From: Silanimonas sp021297925
GTDB taxonomy: Bacteria > Pseudomonadota > Gammaproteobacteria > Xanthomonadales > Xanthomonadaceae
Reading direction: 5' to 3'
NCBI GenBank assembly: GCA_027532825.1
Contig: JAPZTL010000005.1
Span: 67,080-131,079, forward strand
Length of the DNA: 64,000 bases
Below, piece after piece: positions 1 through 12,408 of this stretch; the first letter of the stretch is position 1; every line of letters starts with the position of its first letter. The position numbers and the translations under genes are program-made. The notes under the pieces are model-generated. The model did not search any database, was not told the DNA's origin, and was given only the letters and a program-made list of their open reading frames with translations.

Positions 1-2057
1 AGCGGTAGCCTTGGCGCGGCACCGGCGTGAAGTTGCAGGCGACGAGCGCGACATCCCCTGCGCCGTCGTGACGGGCCCAGGCGTACGCGCTCTGCTCGCG
101 GTCGTCGCCGACCAGCCATTCGAAGCCGGTCGCCTCGCCATCCAGCGCATGCAGGGCCGGGGTGTCGCGATACAGCGCGTTGAGGTCGCGCACGAGCTCG
201 CGGACACCGGCGTGGGCGTCATACTGAAGAAGGTGCCAAGGCAATGCCTCGGCATCGCGCCATTCCCCGGGCTGCGCGAACTCTTGGCCCATGAACAGCA
301 GCTTCTTGCCCGGGTGCCCCCACATGAAGCCGTAGTAGGCGCGCAGGTTGGCGAAGCGCTGCCATTCGTCGCCGGGGCAGCGGCCGAGGATCGAGCCCTT
401 GCCGTGCACCACTTCATCGTGGGACAGCGGCAGCATGAAGTTCTCGCTGAAGGCGTATACGAGGCCGAAGCTCATCCGGTCGTGGTGCCAGCGCCGATGC
501 ACGGGCTCTTCCTGCAGATAGCGCAGGGAGTCGTTCATCCACCCCATGTTCCATTTGAAATGGAAGCCGAGCCCCCCGGCGTGCACCGGCGCCGAGACGC
601 CGGGGAAGCTCGTGGACTCTTCGGCCAGCGTGATGGCGCCGGGGCACTCGCGGCCGATCGTGGTGTTGAGGTGCTTCAGCAGCGCGATGGCCTCGAGGTT
701 CTCGCGGCCGCCGTGCGCGTTGGGGATCCACTCGCCGGCGTTGCGGGAATAGTCGCGGTAGAGCATCGAGGCCACCGCATCGACGCGCAGGCCGTCCACG
801 CCCCAGTGCTCGAGCCAATGCAACGCGCTGCCGGTGAGGAAGCTCACCACCTCGTTGCGGCCGAAGTTCGGGATCAGCGTGCCCCAGTCGCGGTGCTCGC
901 CTTCGCGCGGGTCGGCGTATTCGTAGAGCGCGGTGCCGTCGAAGCGGCCGAGGCCGTGGGCGTCGCGCGGGAAATGCGCCGGCACCCAATCCAGGATCAC
1001 GCCGAGGCCAGCCGCGTGGCAGGCGGCGACGAAGCGGCCGAAGCCTTCCGGTTCGCCGAAGCGCGCGGTGGGCGCGAACTGCCCCAGCGTCTGGTAGCCC
1101 CAGCTGCCGTCGAAGGGATGCTCGGTGATCGGCAGCAGTTCGACGTGGGTGAATCCGAGCGCCGCCGCGTAGCCCGGCAGTACCGCAGCCAGTGCGTCCC
1201 AATGCGGGAAGCCGGTGCGCGCGGTGTGTTCGGCGCAGATCGGACGTGCGGCAGTCGCGCTGGCGAGATCGGGGTGCCCCCAGGAGCCGAGGTGCACTTC
1301 GTAGGTGCTGATGGGCACACCACGATGATTGCGTGCAGCGCGCTCGGCCGGCAGCGGCGTGTCGCTGCGCGGCGTCGCGACGCGGCTGGCATTGCCCGGC
1401 CGCAGTTCGCTCGCGAAGGCGTAGGGATCGGCCTTGGCCGGCAGCAGGCTGCCGTTGGCGTCGATGAGCTCGAACTTGTAGTGGTCGCCCGGCGCGGCGT
1501 GCGGCACGAACAGTTCCCAGACGCCGGCGGTGTGGCGCAGGCGCATCGGGTGGCGGCGCCCGTCCCAGCCGTTGAAGTCGCCGACCACGGAGACACGCCG
1601 TGCGTTCGGCGCCCAGACCGCGAAGCGGACGCCGGCCACGCCGTCGATCATGGCAGTGTGCGCGCCGAGGAAGCGCTGTGGCCGGGTGTGGTGGCCTTCG
1701 TGGAAGGCGCGGAGTTCGTCCTCGGTGATCTGCGGGCCGAACGCATAGGCGTCGGCATAGACACCTTCGTGGCCGGATGCCCAGCGGACGCGCAGGCGGT
1801 ACTCGAAGCGGAGCTTGCGGCGCGGGACCTTGCCCTCGAACAGCGGCGTGACCAGGCTCTCGCCGGCCGACAGGTCGAGGCGGCGCGGTTCCAGGGTCGT
1901 GACGGCCTTGCCCGTCGCAGCATCAAGCACGTCGACGGAGTCGGCGCCGGGCAGCAGGGCGCGTACCCACAGCGTTCCGGCCGCGTCGGCGTGGAGGCCG
2001 AGCACGGCGAAGGGATCGGCGTGTCGCGCCGCGAGCAGGGCCGCGACGGCACCCGGG

Positions 2058-2065
<8 letters not shown>
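1..2065 (-). CDS. glgB: 1,4-alpha-glucan branching enzyme, C-terminus beyond left edge
   Basis: Cytoplasmic GH13 enzyme that creates alpha-1,6 branches in glycogen. The visible 688 codons carry an N-terminal domain, a CBM48-like segment (FAVWAPNARRVSVVGDFN), and the GH13 barrel with LDWVPAHF, the nucleophile in GLRVDAVASM, the acid/base in LAEEST, and LPLSHDEVVHGKGS. All key catalytic residues are present. GlgB is usually about 730 residues, so roughly 40 C-terminal residues lie outside the window. The ATG at 2065 overlaps the end of glgP by 8 bp, so translation is probably coupled. The reading frame stays open to base 2. It should share transcription from the palindromic operator upstream of glgP. 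Confidence 0.95.
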
Positions 2066-4553
<2,488 letters not shown>

Positions 4554-4593
4554 CCGAAGGAGCTTAAGACCCGCGTCCGTGCCGGGGCGGGGG

Positions 4594-4607
4594 TGAAAAC
4601 GTATTCA
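4594..4607. promoter_or_regulatory. Putative LacI-type operator upstream of glgP
   Basis: TGAAAACGTATTCA, an imperfect inverted repeat (TGAA-ACGT-TTCA core). It lies between the glgP start (4553) and the end of the pullulanase gene. It matches the palindromes at 7420 and 19636 and the half-site at 14586, all in promoters of starch-related genes. CG-centred palindromes are typical of LacI-family repressors; the regulator gene is not in the window. Confidence 0.6.
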
Positions 4608-4633
4608 TGGGTCGTCATGGCGCGTACGGTCGG

Positions 4634-7360
4634 TCAACGCACGAACACCGCGACGCTGCGGCCGTGCACGGACAGTCGCCCGGACGCATCGATGGTGGCG
4701 TCGGCGAGTTCGTCGAGGGTCGGGTGCGTACGCCAGCCACCACCGAGCGATCCGATCACCGCGTGGCGGGCCCGTGGGTCGGCGTTGATCGCGTAAAGCA
4801 GCTCCCGGCCGTGGGCGGGATGCGCGGCCGGCAGCGCGCGGCCGTCGAGGTGCGCCACCACGAGTCCCGGCTCGCCGTCGACCGGAATGAACCGCAGTGC
4901 CGCTTGCACGGCATCGCTCGTGGCGAGGCGCAGCAGCGGTTCGTCGCGGCGCAGGCGCAGCAGGGCCCGCGTCCACGCGTTGACGTAGGCCGCGTCCTCG
5001 GCGCGCGGCCGGAGATCCCTGGCGCGGGCGAGCACGGGGCGCATCTGCGGCCAGCTGTCCTCGTTGTCCCACGCGGGCGGCAGGCCGATGCCGAAGGCGT
5101 TGCGTTCGCCGGTCCAGTCCACCGCGTTGAAGGCGTCACCGCTGTTGTAGCTGTTGCGGTCGAGCGACTTGCTGCGCATCAGCTCCTGCCCGGCGTGCAG
5201 GTAGGCCACGCCCTGCGCCAGAAGCACCAGCGCATTGCCAAGCACCTGCACGCGCGCCCGTTCGTGGCGCGGGGTGTCGAGCGGCAGGCGCAGCGCATTG
5301 CTGTCGAACAGCGTGAGGTTGTCGTGGTTCTCGGTGTAGTTCACGACCTCGCCCGGCTGGCTGGCGTAGCCGGCGGGTCCGTCGCCGTAGCGGATGTCGC
5401 GCAGTGGCTTGACCACACCGTCGGCATCGAAGGTTTGGACCTCGGTGAGCGTGCCAGCGAGGCCGACGCGGATCAGCGCCTCGGCGCGGCGCAGTTCCGC
5501 TTCGGTCTCGGCCTTCGGGCGCGCGGCATTGGCCGCGTTGGGCGCATGGTGCAGGCCGGAGAGCCAGCCTTGGGCGTGCAGGGCCTCGCCGCGATCGCCG
5601 GCCCGGCCGCCACGTGCGGCATCGCGCATGCGGTCGCTGAAGGTGGCGATGCCCGTCCCGTTCAAGACGCCCTGCGCGGCCTGCGGGAAGCGCGCGCCGT
5701 TCGCCACTTCGCCGAAGTTCCAGCCTTCGCCCAAGAGGTGGATGCGGCGCCCTGTCGCGGCGTCGACGGCGCGCTGCAGGTCGAGCATCGCCGCCTTGGG
5801 CTGGTGGCCCATCAGGTCGAAGCGGAAGGAATCGATGCGGTAGTCGCGCGCCCAGATCACCGCCGAGTCGATCATCAGCTTGGCCATCATCGTGGCCTCG
5901 GTGGCGGTGTTGGCACAGCAGGTCGAGGTCTCGACCGTGCCTTGCGCGTTCAGCCGGTGGTAGTAGCCGGGAACGACGCGGTCGAGCACCGACTGCCGGT
6001 CCTGCCCGCTGGCCATCGTGTGGTTGTAGACGACATCGAGGCCCACGCGAAGGCCCGCTTTGTGCAGCGCTTGAACCATCGCGCGGAACTCGCGGACACG
6101 GGCGGCCGCATCGTCGGGCGCCGTGCTGTAGCTGCCTTCCGGCGCGTTGAAGTGCCACGGGTCGTAGCCCCAGTTGTAGCAGTCGCGCTCGCGCACGGCG
6201 CCGATCGCCGCCTGCACGCCTTCGCCCGCCGGGCCTTCACCGGCCGGAAGCTCGGGCCGAGCGCAATCGCGCTCCGGCACGGTGGCGAGATCGTAGGTGG
6301 GCAGCAGGTGAACATCGGTGAGACCGGCGCCGGCCAGCGCGCGCAGATGCGTCATGCCCGCCGTGTCGTCGTGGGTGAAGGCGAGGTAGGTGCCACGGTG
6401 CGCCTCGGGCACCGTGGCGTCGTCGCGCGAGAAGTCGCGCACGTGCAGCTCGTAGACCACGAGGTCGGTGTTCCCCTGCACGGTGTCCGGCCTGCGGTCG
6501 TCGGCCCAGCCGTCGGGTTTCGTCGTGGGGTCGTCCAGATCCAGCACCACGGAGGCCTGCGAATCCGCGTTGAGGCCGAGCGCATACGGATCCGTGACGC
6601 GGTTGCGCACCAGGCCCACGCCCGGCACCAGCACATCGACGAGGAAGGCGTAGCGACGCCCGCGGAGGTCGGCGGGGACGGTGTGCGTCCACACGCCGCT
6701 GGCCGGATCGACGCCCATCAACGACGCGTCGATCTCCGGCGCCCCGGCGACGGGTTTGGCCCCGCCCTCGCCGTACAGGCACAGCGAGACGTTCGTCGCC
6801 GTCGGCGCCCACAGGGCGAAACGGGTCGCGCCGGCATCCACCGTAGCGCCGAGCGCCGCGTCCTTTGCTTCTGGTGCGAACACGGCGTCCAGCGCGCCCG
6901 CATTCTGCACGCCGGTGGCGTCGAGCACGCGGCCTTCGTCGTCGAGCGCCACCACGACCAGCGTGTCCCGCCACGCCTCCCGAGGGAGCGCGGCTCCCAG
7001 CTCGAACGTGGCCCCGGTCACGTGGCTGAAGCGCGTTTCTCCCTGTTGGACCCGTGCGGGCGCGAGCGCATGGCGGATCGCGTCGCCTTCCGGGGCATGG
7101 CCGGGGCGCAGCCGGAGATGCGGGCTGGCCGCGCGAAGCAGCACGATCGACGAGGCATCCGCCGGCGCGCTCCAGCGCAGGCGACGGGCATCGAGCCAGG
7201 CGGCGCGCTGGTGCGCGGGCAGGGCGTCCGACCACGGATGGATCACCGTCGTGCCGGCGTGCACGGCGCACTCCGCGGGTCGCGTGTCGGGCAGCGGCAG
7301 GGCGCTGGCCGGCGAAGCGGCCAGCAGCAGGAGGGCGAAAGTGTTGGTGCGCAGCAGCAT
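4634..7360 (-). CDS. Secreted pullulanase-type alpha-1,6-glucosidase (GH13)
   Basis: 908 residues. An N-terminal hydrophobic signal (residues about 5-20, ending ASA) predicts export. Then come an N-terminal beta domain, a CBM48-like segment (TRFALWAPTATNVSLCLYG), and the GH13 barrel with the pullulanase-specific YNWGYDP motif, LDVVYNH, the nucleophile in SFRFDLMGH, the acid/base in LLGEGWN, and NYTENHDNLTLFD. A C-terminal domain of the DUF3372 type closes the protein. It hydrolyses alpha-1,6 branch points in pullulan or branched dextrins outside the cytoplasm. The gene is divergent from the GH133/GH31 pair across a 134-bp gap with a perfect palindromic operator core. The ATG at 7360 gives a clean signal peptide, which supports the start. 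Confidence 0.93.
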   Translation of the reverse strand: MLLRTNTFALLLLAASPASALPLPDTRPAECAVHAGTTVIHPWSDALPAHQRAAWLDARRLRWSAPADASSIVLLRAASPHLRLRPGHAPEGDAIRHALAPARVQQGETRFSHVTGATFELGAALPREAWRDTLVVVALDDEGRVLDATGVQNAGALDAVFAPEAKDAALGATVDAGATRFALWAPTATNVSLCLYGEGGAKPVAGAPEIDASLMGVDPASGVWTHTVPADLRGRRYAFLVDVLVPGVGLVRNRVTDPYALGLNADSQASVVLDLDDPTTKPDGWADDRRPDTVQGNTDLVVYELHVRDFSRDDATVPEAHRGTYLAFTHDDTAGMTHLRALAGAGLTDVHLLPTYDLATVPERDCARPELPAGEGPAGEGVQAAIGAVRERDCYNWGYDPWHFNAPEGSYSTAPDDAAARVREFRAMVQALHKAGLRVGLDVVYNHTMASGQDRQSVLDRVVPGYYHRLNAQGTVETSTCCANTATEATMMAKLMIDSAVIWARDYRIDSFRFDLMGHQPKAAMLDLQRAVDAATGRRIHLLGEGWNFGEVANGARFPQAAQGVLNGTGIATFSDRMRDAARGGRAGDRGEALHAQGWLSGLHHAPNAANAARPKAETEAELRRAEALIRVGLAGTLTEVQTFDADGVVKPLRDIRYGDGPAGYASQPGEVVNYTENHDNLTLFDSNALRLPLDTPRHERARVQVLGNALVLLAQGVAYLHAGQELMRSKSLDRNSYNSGDAFNAVDWTGERNAFGIGLPPAWDNEDSWPQMRPVLARARDLRPRAEDAAYVNAWTRALLRLRRDEPLLRLATSDAVQAALRFIPVDGEPGLVVAHLDGRALPAAHPAHGRELLYAINADPRARHAVIGSLGGGWRTHPTLDELADATIDASGRLSVHGRSVAVFVR

Positions 7361-7419
7361 TCGGGTCGATCCTGGAGCGGGACTGCATCGTAGGACGCGG
7401 CTGGCGCCTCGGCGTGCGT

Positions 7420-7433
7420 TGCATACGTATGCG
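7420..7433. promoter_or_regulatory. Putative LacI-type operator between divergent debranching genes
   Basis: TGCATACGTATGCG contains the perfect 12-bp palindrome GCATACGTATGC (7421-7432). It lies between the pullulanase start (7360, minus) and the GH133 start (7495, plus), placed so that one bound dimer could control both divergent promoters. Same ATACGTAT core as the site at 19636. Confidence 0.6.
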
Positions 7434-7494
7434 CTGGCGCGGATGGCGCGGCGCAGCGGCTACGCTGCGCCGGCCCTCATTCCGAATCCCGAGC

Positions 7495-9906
7495 ATGCTG
7501 CAGCGCGCCATCCGATTCGTCGTCGCCCTTGGCCTTGGCATCGTCGGCGGGCTCGCGCCCAGCCACGGCATGGCGTCATGCGCGACGTTGAAGGGCAGCG
7601 ACGATCCCAGCCGTGCGTGGGCGCCGGCAATCGTCTTGCGGCGCGACGGTGGGCCGGAAGGGCAGGGGCAGCGCATCGTCGCCAGCGACCAGCATCGCGG
7701 AGACCTCGATGCCCGTGCCTTCACTTGGCTCGGCGGCGCGGGCTACCGCATGCATGCCTGGTCCGGGCCTGGCGACTTCGCCCTGCTGCGCGGCTTCGCC
7801 GGCGTCATCGATGGGGCGCTGTTGCCGCGCGCCGATGCCGAGAGCGACACGCTTCGACCTTGGGGCCACGAGGTGCGTTACGCGACCGGCGCCGTGGAGG
7901 CGCTGCAGCTGCAGGCGGGCCATCCCGCACTGTCGCTGTGCGTGGCCGCGGAGGGCGGTTCGCTGACGGCGTTGCTGTTGATGCTCGGTCGCGACGCGTC
8001 GGCGATCGCCCTCGCCGGTAACGTGGCGCTTCGCGAGCGCCCGGTACCCGACGCGATGCGTCGGGCGGTCGGGGCGCGGGACGACGTGGTGCTGCGGCTG
8101 GTCGAACCCGTGGAGGCGACCGGCAAGCTGGTCGTGCATTTGGCCTTCGGGCCCACGCGCGCCGACGCCGAAGCCACGTTGGCGCGCCTCCAGCGGGAGG
8201 CCGACGCCGTAGCGGCCGGCGACCTCTGGGCGGCGGGGCTGGCCCGGCGACGCCCGGGCCTCGAGGCGCTGCGGTTGCGCACCGGGGACGCGAACTTCGA
8301 CGCGGCCTTCCCTTGGGCGGTCGCCAGCAATGCCACCTTCCGCACCGACGAGTTCGGGCCGGGGCTGTGGGCCGGCCTGCCGTGGTTCCGCGACAACTGG
8401 GGCCGCGACACCTTTATCGCCCTGCCCGGCACGCACCTCGTCACCGGCGAGTTCGAGCGCGCGCGCGCCGTCATCGCCAACTTCACGCGCTGGCAGAACC
8501 GCGCCGAAGGCGCCGAACAGGGGCGCGTGCCGAACCGCGTGGCTGCCGCCACCGACACGCTCTACAACACCGTTGACGGCACGCCGTGGCTGATCCGCAC
8601 CGCATGGGAAACGGCCCAGGCCAGCGGCGACGCGAGTGGACTTCCGGCGCTCCGGCGGGTGATCCGCGATTACGTCGTTGGCGCCGAGCCGCACCTCGAC
8701 GAGGAGGGCCTGCTTCGCCATGCCGAGGCCGACACCTGGATGGATGCGCGCATCCGCGGCGGTCGCGGCTGGTCGCCCCGCGGCGACCGCGCCATCGAGA
8801 TCCAAGCGCTTTGGCATGCGGTGCTGGTGATCGGGGCCGACCTCGCCGCGCGCGAGGGCGACGAGGCCGAGGCGGCCCGCTACGCGGCGATGGCCGAGCG
8901 CACGCGCACCGCCGTGCTGGCCCGCTACTGGCGTGACGGGCGTCTGGCCGATCGCCTGCTGGCCGACGGGCGCGTCGACACCAGCCGGCGACCCAACGCG
9001 TGGATGGCGGTGTCGGTGCCGCCGATGCCCGGGCGTTCTCCCTTGCTGCCGCGCGAGATCGAGGCGGCCGTGACGCGCGATACCGCGGCGGCCCTGCTGC
9101 TGCCGCGCGGCCCGCTCTCGCTGGGTCCCGACGATCCCCGCTTCCATCCGACGCACGTCGCCGATGCCCACCACCACAAGGACGCCGCGTACCACAACGG
9201 CACGGTTTGGCAGTGGACGGCGGGCCCGGCGATCACGGCCCTCGCGCGGTTCCAACAGCAGGAAACGGCCTATCGCGTCACCCGCGAGCTGTCCCGGCAG
9301 ATCCTCGAGGACGACGCGCCCGGGCATCTCGCGGAGCTCGCCGACGCCACCCTCGACGACGCGGGGCGCGTGCGCCCGTCCGGAACCTACGCGCAGAGTT
9401 GGAGCACCGCGGAGTTCGTGCGCAATGCCGTGCAGGACTACCTCGGCGTGCGCCCGCGGCTGCTCGACGGCGTGGTCGAACTGCACCCGGCACTGCCGGC
9501 CGCCTGGACCGACATCGATGCCGTGCTGCCACTGGGCGATGGCGAGCCGCTGCGCTTCACCGTGACCCAGCGCGAGGGCCGCCAGCATTGGAACTTCGCT
9601 GCGAGAACGACGCCGCTCACGCTCGAGCTTGGCGGCGCGCTGGCCCAGACCGCGGCCACCGGCAACGACGCGCCACGCCGCATCGTGCTGAACGACGCAC
9701 CCCTGCAGCTCGACATCGCGACGCCGTCTTCGCCGTCCCCGTGGCCGCTCGCCGCCGAGCCGGCGCCGCCGCCGGGCGGCTGGCCCGTGCGTCAGGGCCG
9801 CGACGTGCTGGAACGCTTTATCGAATCCGGTGGCCTCGACCGCCACCTGCAACCATCGGCCGCGCAACTGCTGGCGCCGGCCGACACCGACAAGGACACG
9901 CCATGA
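7495..9906 (+). CDS. Secreted amylo-alpha-1,6-glucosidase (GH133 type)
   Basis: 803 residues from the ATG at 7495, which begins a signal peptide (hydrophobic residues 6-20 followed by PSHGMA). The frame is open for another 147 codons upstream, but that part lies antisense to the pullulanase gene and has no signal. The protein has an N-terminal beta-rich domain and a C-terminal (alpha/alpha)6 domain typical of the glycogen debranching GDE_C family: PWFRDNWGRDTFIALPG near residue 300 and HHHKDAAYHNGTVWQW near residue 560. The family removes alpha-1,6-linked glucose. It shares an ATGA overlap with the following alpha-glucosidase, so the two form an operon. Family assignment is firm; exact specificity (isomalto-oligosaccharide versus limit dextrin) is not visible. 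Confidence 0.88.
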   Translation: MLQRAIRFVVALGLGIVGGLAPSHGMASCATLKGSDDPSRAWAPAIVLRRDGGPEGQGQRIVASDQHRGDLDARAFTWLGGAGYRMHAWSGPGDFALLRGFAGVIDGALLPRADAESDTLRPWGHEVRYATGAVEALQLQAGHPALSLCVAAEGGSLTALLLMLGRDASAIALAGNVALRERPVPDAMRRAVGARDDVVLRLVEPVEATGKLVVHLAFGPTRADAEATLARLQREADAVAAGDLWAAGLARRRPGLEALRLRTGDANFDAAFPWAVASNATFRTDEFGPGLWAGLPWFRDNWGRDTFIALPGTHLVTGEFERARAVIANFTRWQNRAEGAEQGRVPNRVAAATDTLYNTVDGTPWLIRTAWETAQASGDASGLPALRRVIRDYVVGAEPHLDEEGLLRHAEADTWMDARIRGGRGWSPRGDRAIEIQALWHAVLVIGADLAAREGDEAEAARYAAMAERTRTAVLARYWRDGRLADRLLADGRVDTSRRPNAWMAVSVPPMPGRSPLLPREIEAAVTRDTAAALLLPRGPLSLGPDDPRFHPTHVADAHHHKDAAYHNGTVWQWTAGPAITALARFQQQETAYRVTRELSRQILEDDAPGHLAELADATLDDAGRVRPSGTYAQSWSTAEFVRNAVQDYLGVRPRLLDGVVELHPALPAAWTDIDAVLPLGDGEPLRFTVTQREGRQHWNFAARTTPLTLELGGALAQTAATGNDAPRRIVLNDAPLQLDIATPSSPSPWPLAAEPAPPPGGWPVRQGRDVLERFIESGGLDRHLQPSAAQLLAPADTDKDTP

Positions 9907-12266
9907 TCCCGCGCCTCCGTTCCCTCGCCCTCGCCGCACTCTCGCTGGTGCCGGCGCTCGCCAGCGCCCAGTGGCGTCACCTCGAATCGCTGCCGCAGGT
10001 GCAGCGCGAGGGCAATACGGTGACGTTCTCCGCCGCCTCGGGCAGCGGCCGATCGGAGCACGTCGCGATCAGCGTGCTGTCGCCCGAGGTCGTGCGCGTG
10101 CGGTTTTCCCCCGTGGCCTTCGGCAGGGACCACAGCGATGCCGTCGTGGACCGCCAGCTCGGCCCGCAGGACTTCCGCTTCGAAACCACGGCCGCGGGCA
10201 GCGTGATCGCCACCGCGGCCCTGCGCGTCGACGTGCAGGCCGCGCCGTTCCGCGTCGTCATCAAGGACGCCGAGGGCCGCGTGATCCACGCCGACGACCC
10301 CGGCCGCGGCATGGCCCACGACGGCGCGGCGGTGCGCGCGTGGACGACGCTTCGTGACACCGACAACGTCTACGGCTTCGGCGAGAAGAATGGTGCCTTC
10401 AACAAGCGCGGCTGGTCCCTTGGTGGCTACCACTACGTGATGTGGAGCAGCGACACCTACGGCTACGACAGCTCCACCGATCCCCTCTACGCCTCGGTGC
10501 CCTTCTTCCTCGTGCTGCGCGAAGGGCGCGCGCACGGCGTGTTCCTCGACAACACCCACCGCAGCACCTTCGATATCGGCCGCGAGCGCCGCGGACTGTT
10601 CAGCTTCGGCGCCGACGGCGGCGAGCTCGACTACATGCTGATCACCGGCCCGCACCCGCGTGACGTGGTGCGCCGCTACGCGCAGCTGACTGGCCGCGCG
10701 CCGCTGCCGCCGCGCTGGGCCTTGGGCTACCACCAGAGCCGCTGGAGTTACTACCCGGAAGCGCGCGTGCGCCGGCTGGCCGATACGTTCCGGCAGGAGC
10801 AGGTGCCGGCCGACACGCTGTGGCTGGACATCGACTACCAGGACGAGTTCAAGCCCTTCACCTGGAGCGCCGAGCGCTTCCCTGATCCGGCCAAGCTCGT
10901 CGCCGATCTGCGCGACCAAGGCTTCCGCACCGTCGTGATCGTCGACCCGCACCCGACGAAGGAACCGGGCTACCGCATCTTCGACGAGGGCGTGGCCGGC
11001 GACCATTTCGTCAAGAACCCGGACGGAACGCTGTACGAAGGCCCCGTGTGGCCGATCAACGCGCCGAACAAGCCGGGCAACAGCGTGTTCCCCGATTTCA
11101 CCCGCCCCGCCACGCGCGAGTGGTGGGGTCGCCAGTACCGGATGTTCACGGACATCGGCATCGCAGGCATCTGGAACGACATGAACGAGCCATCGGTGTG
11201 GGTGCGGCCCCTCAACACCATGCCCGACGACGTGCGTTTCGACCACGAGGGCCAGCCCACCGACCATGCCGAGGTGCACAACCTCTACGGCATGCAGATG
11301 ACGCGATCGACCTTCGAGGGACTCACCGCGCTCAAGCCCGACGAGCGGCCCTTCGTGCTGACCCGCGCGACCTTCGCCGGCGGCCAGCGCTACGCCTGGG
11401 TGTGGACGGGCGACAACCGCGCCGAGTGGGCGTCGTTGCAGCAGTCGATCCCGATGCTGCTGAATTTCGGGCTCTCGGGCTTTCCTTTCATCGGCGCCGA
11501 CGTCGGTGGCTTCTCCGGCTACCCGTCCGGTGAGTTGTTCACCCGCTGGCTGCAGGCCGCGATGTTCTCGCCCTTCTTCCGCGGCCACACGGAACAGGCC
11601 ACGCCCGACCAGGAGCCGTGGTCCTTCGGCCCGCCGTGGACGCGCATCAACAAGGGGACGATCGAACTGCGCTACCGCCTGCTGCCCACCCTTTACACGG
11701 TGGTGGAGGAATCGAGCCGCACCGGCCTGCCGGTGATGCGTCCGCTGATGCTCGAATACCCTGAGGATCCGGAGACCCACGGCCGCGGCGACCAGTTCTT
11801 GGTCGGCACCGATCTGCTCGTCGCGCCGGTGCTGGTCGAGGCGGCGACCTCGCGGGATGTCTATTTCCCGAAGGGCGAATGGATCGACTTCCACACCGGT
11901 GCACGCTTCGAGGGTGGCAAGAGCCACAAGGTCGAGGCCCCGGTCGAGCGCCTGCCGATCTTCGTGCGCGCCGGGTCGATCATCGCGATGCAGCCCGTTG
12001 TCCAGCACACCGGCGAGATGGCCGCGCAGCCGATCGTCTTCCGCGTCTTCCCCGACTCGCAAGGCCGCGCCACGGGCGACCTGTACGACGATGACGGTGA
12101 GTCGATGGCCTACCGCGACGGCGCCTTCCTGCGCCAACGCGCGACGCTGCGCCCGGGCCAAGGCGGGGGCTGCGTGGCACTGGAGACCATCGAGGGCCGG
12201 GCCGACGCCTCGCCCCGGAAGCGCCGGTTCGAGGACGCGTCGGGCCGGGCCCTGCCGCGCTGCTGA
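9903..12266 (+). CDS. Secreted GH31 alpha-glucosidase
   Basis: 787 residues. The ATG at 9903 overlaps the stop of the upstream gene (ATGA) and begins a signal peptide ending ALASA. The N-terminal beta domain has the GFGEKNGAFNKRGW motif. The GH31 barrel has LWLDIDYQDEFKPFTW, the nucleophile motif GIWNDMNEPS, the conserved GFPFIGADVGGF, and FFRGHTEQATPDQEPW. The C-terminal beta domains include DLYDDDGES. GH31 alpha-glucosidases release glucose from non-reducing ends of maltodextrins; the likely location is the periplasm, after TonB-mediated uptake. The frame is open upstream to 9000 only as an artefact inside the GH133 gene. Confidence 0.93.
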   Translation: MIPRLRSLALAALSLVPALASAQWRHLESLPQVQREGNTVTFSAASGSGRSEHVAISVLSPEVVRVRFSPVAFGRDHSDAVVDRQLGPQDFRFETTAAGSVIATAALRVDVQAAPFRVVIKDAEGRVIHADDPGRGMAHDGAAVRAWTTLRDTDNVYGFGEKNGAFNKRGWSLGGYHYVMWSSDTYGYDSSTDPLYASVPFFLVLREGRAHGVFLDNTHRSTFDIGRERRGLFSFGADGGELDYMLITGPHPRDVVRRYAQLTGRAPLPPRWALGYHQSRWSYYPEARVRRLADTFRQEQVPADTLWLDIDYQDEFKPFTWSAERFPDPAKLVADLRDQGFRTVVIVDPHPTKEPGYRIFDEGVAGDHFVKNPDGTLYEGPVWPINAPNKPGNSVFPDFTRPATREWWGRQYRMFTDIGIAGIWNDMNEPSVWVRPLNTMPDDVRFDHEGQPTDHAEVHNLYGMQMTRSTFEGLTALKPDERPFVLTRATFAGGQRYAWVWTGDNRAEWASLQQSIPMLLNFGLSGFPFIGADVGGFSGYPSGELFTRWLQAAMFSPFFRGHTEQATPDQEPWSFGPPWTRINKGTIELRYRLLPTLYTVVEESSRTGLPVMRPLMLEYPEDPETHGRGDQFLVGTDLLVAPVLVEAATSRDVYFPKGEWIDFHTGARFEGGKSHKVEAPVERLPIFVRAGSIIAMQPVVQHTGEMAAQPIVFRVFPDSQGRATGDLYDDDGESMAYRDGAFLRQRATLRPGQGGGCVALETIEGRADASPRKRRFEDASGRALPRC

Positions 12267-12408
12267 AGCTCGCTGGGCGCCCCGGCGCCGTGAAGGCTCG
12301 TGCGCCCTGTCACGGGCCGGCATTTCCCATGCTCCGGACGCTTGACCTCGCAGGCGTCGGGCGGTATCCCCGTAACACGTCAACGTGTTGCACGATGGAG
12401 ATGCGCGC

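Noticed and set aside
4607..7393. 928-codon plus-strand open frame
   Set aside because: Exactly antisense to the pullulanase-type gene; no domain or signal, composition typical of shadow frames.
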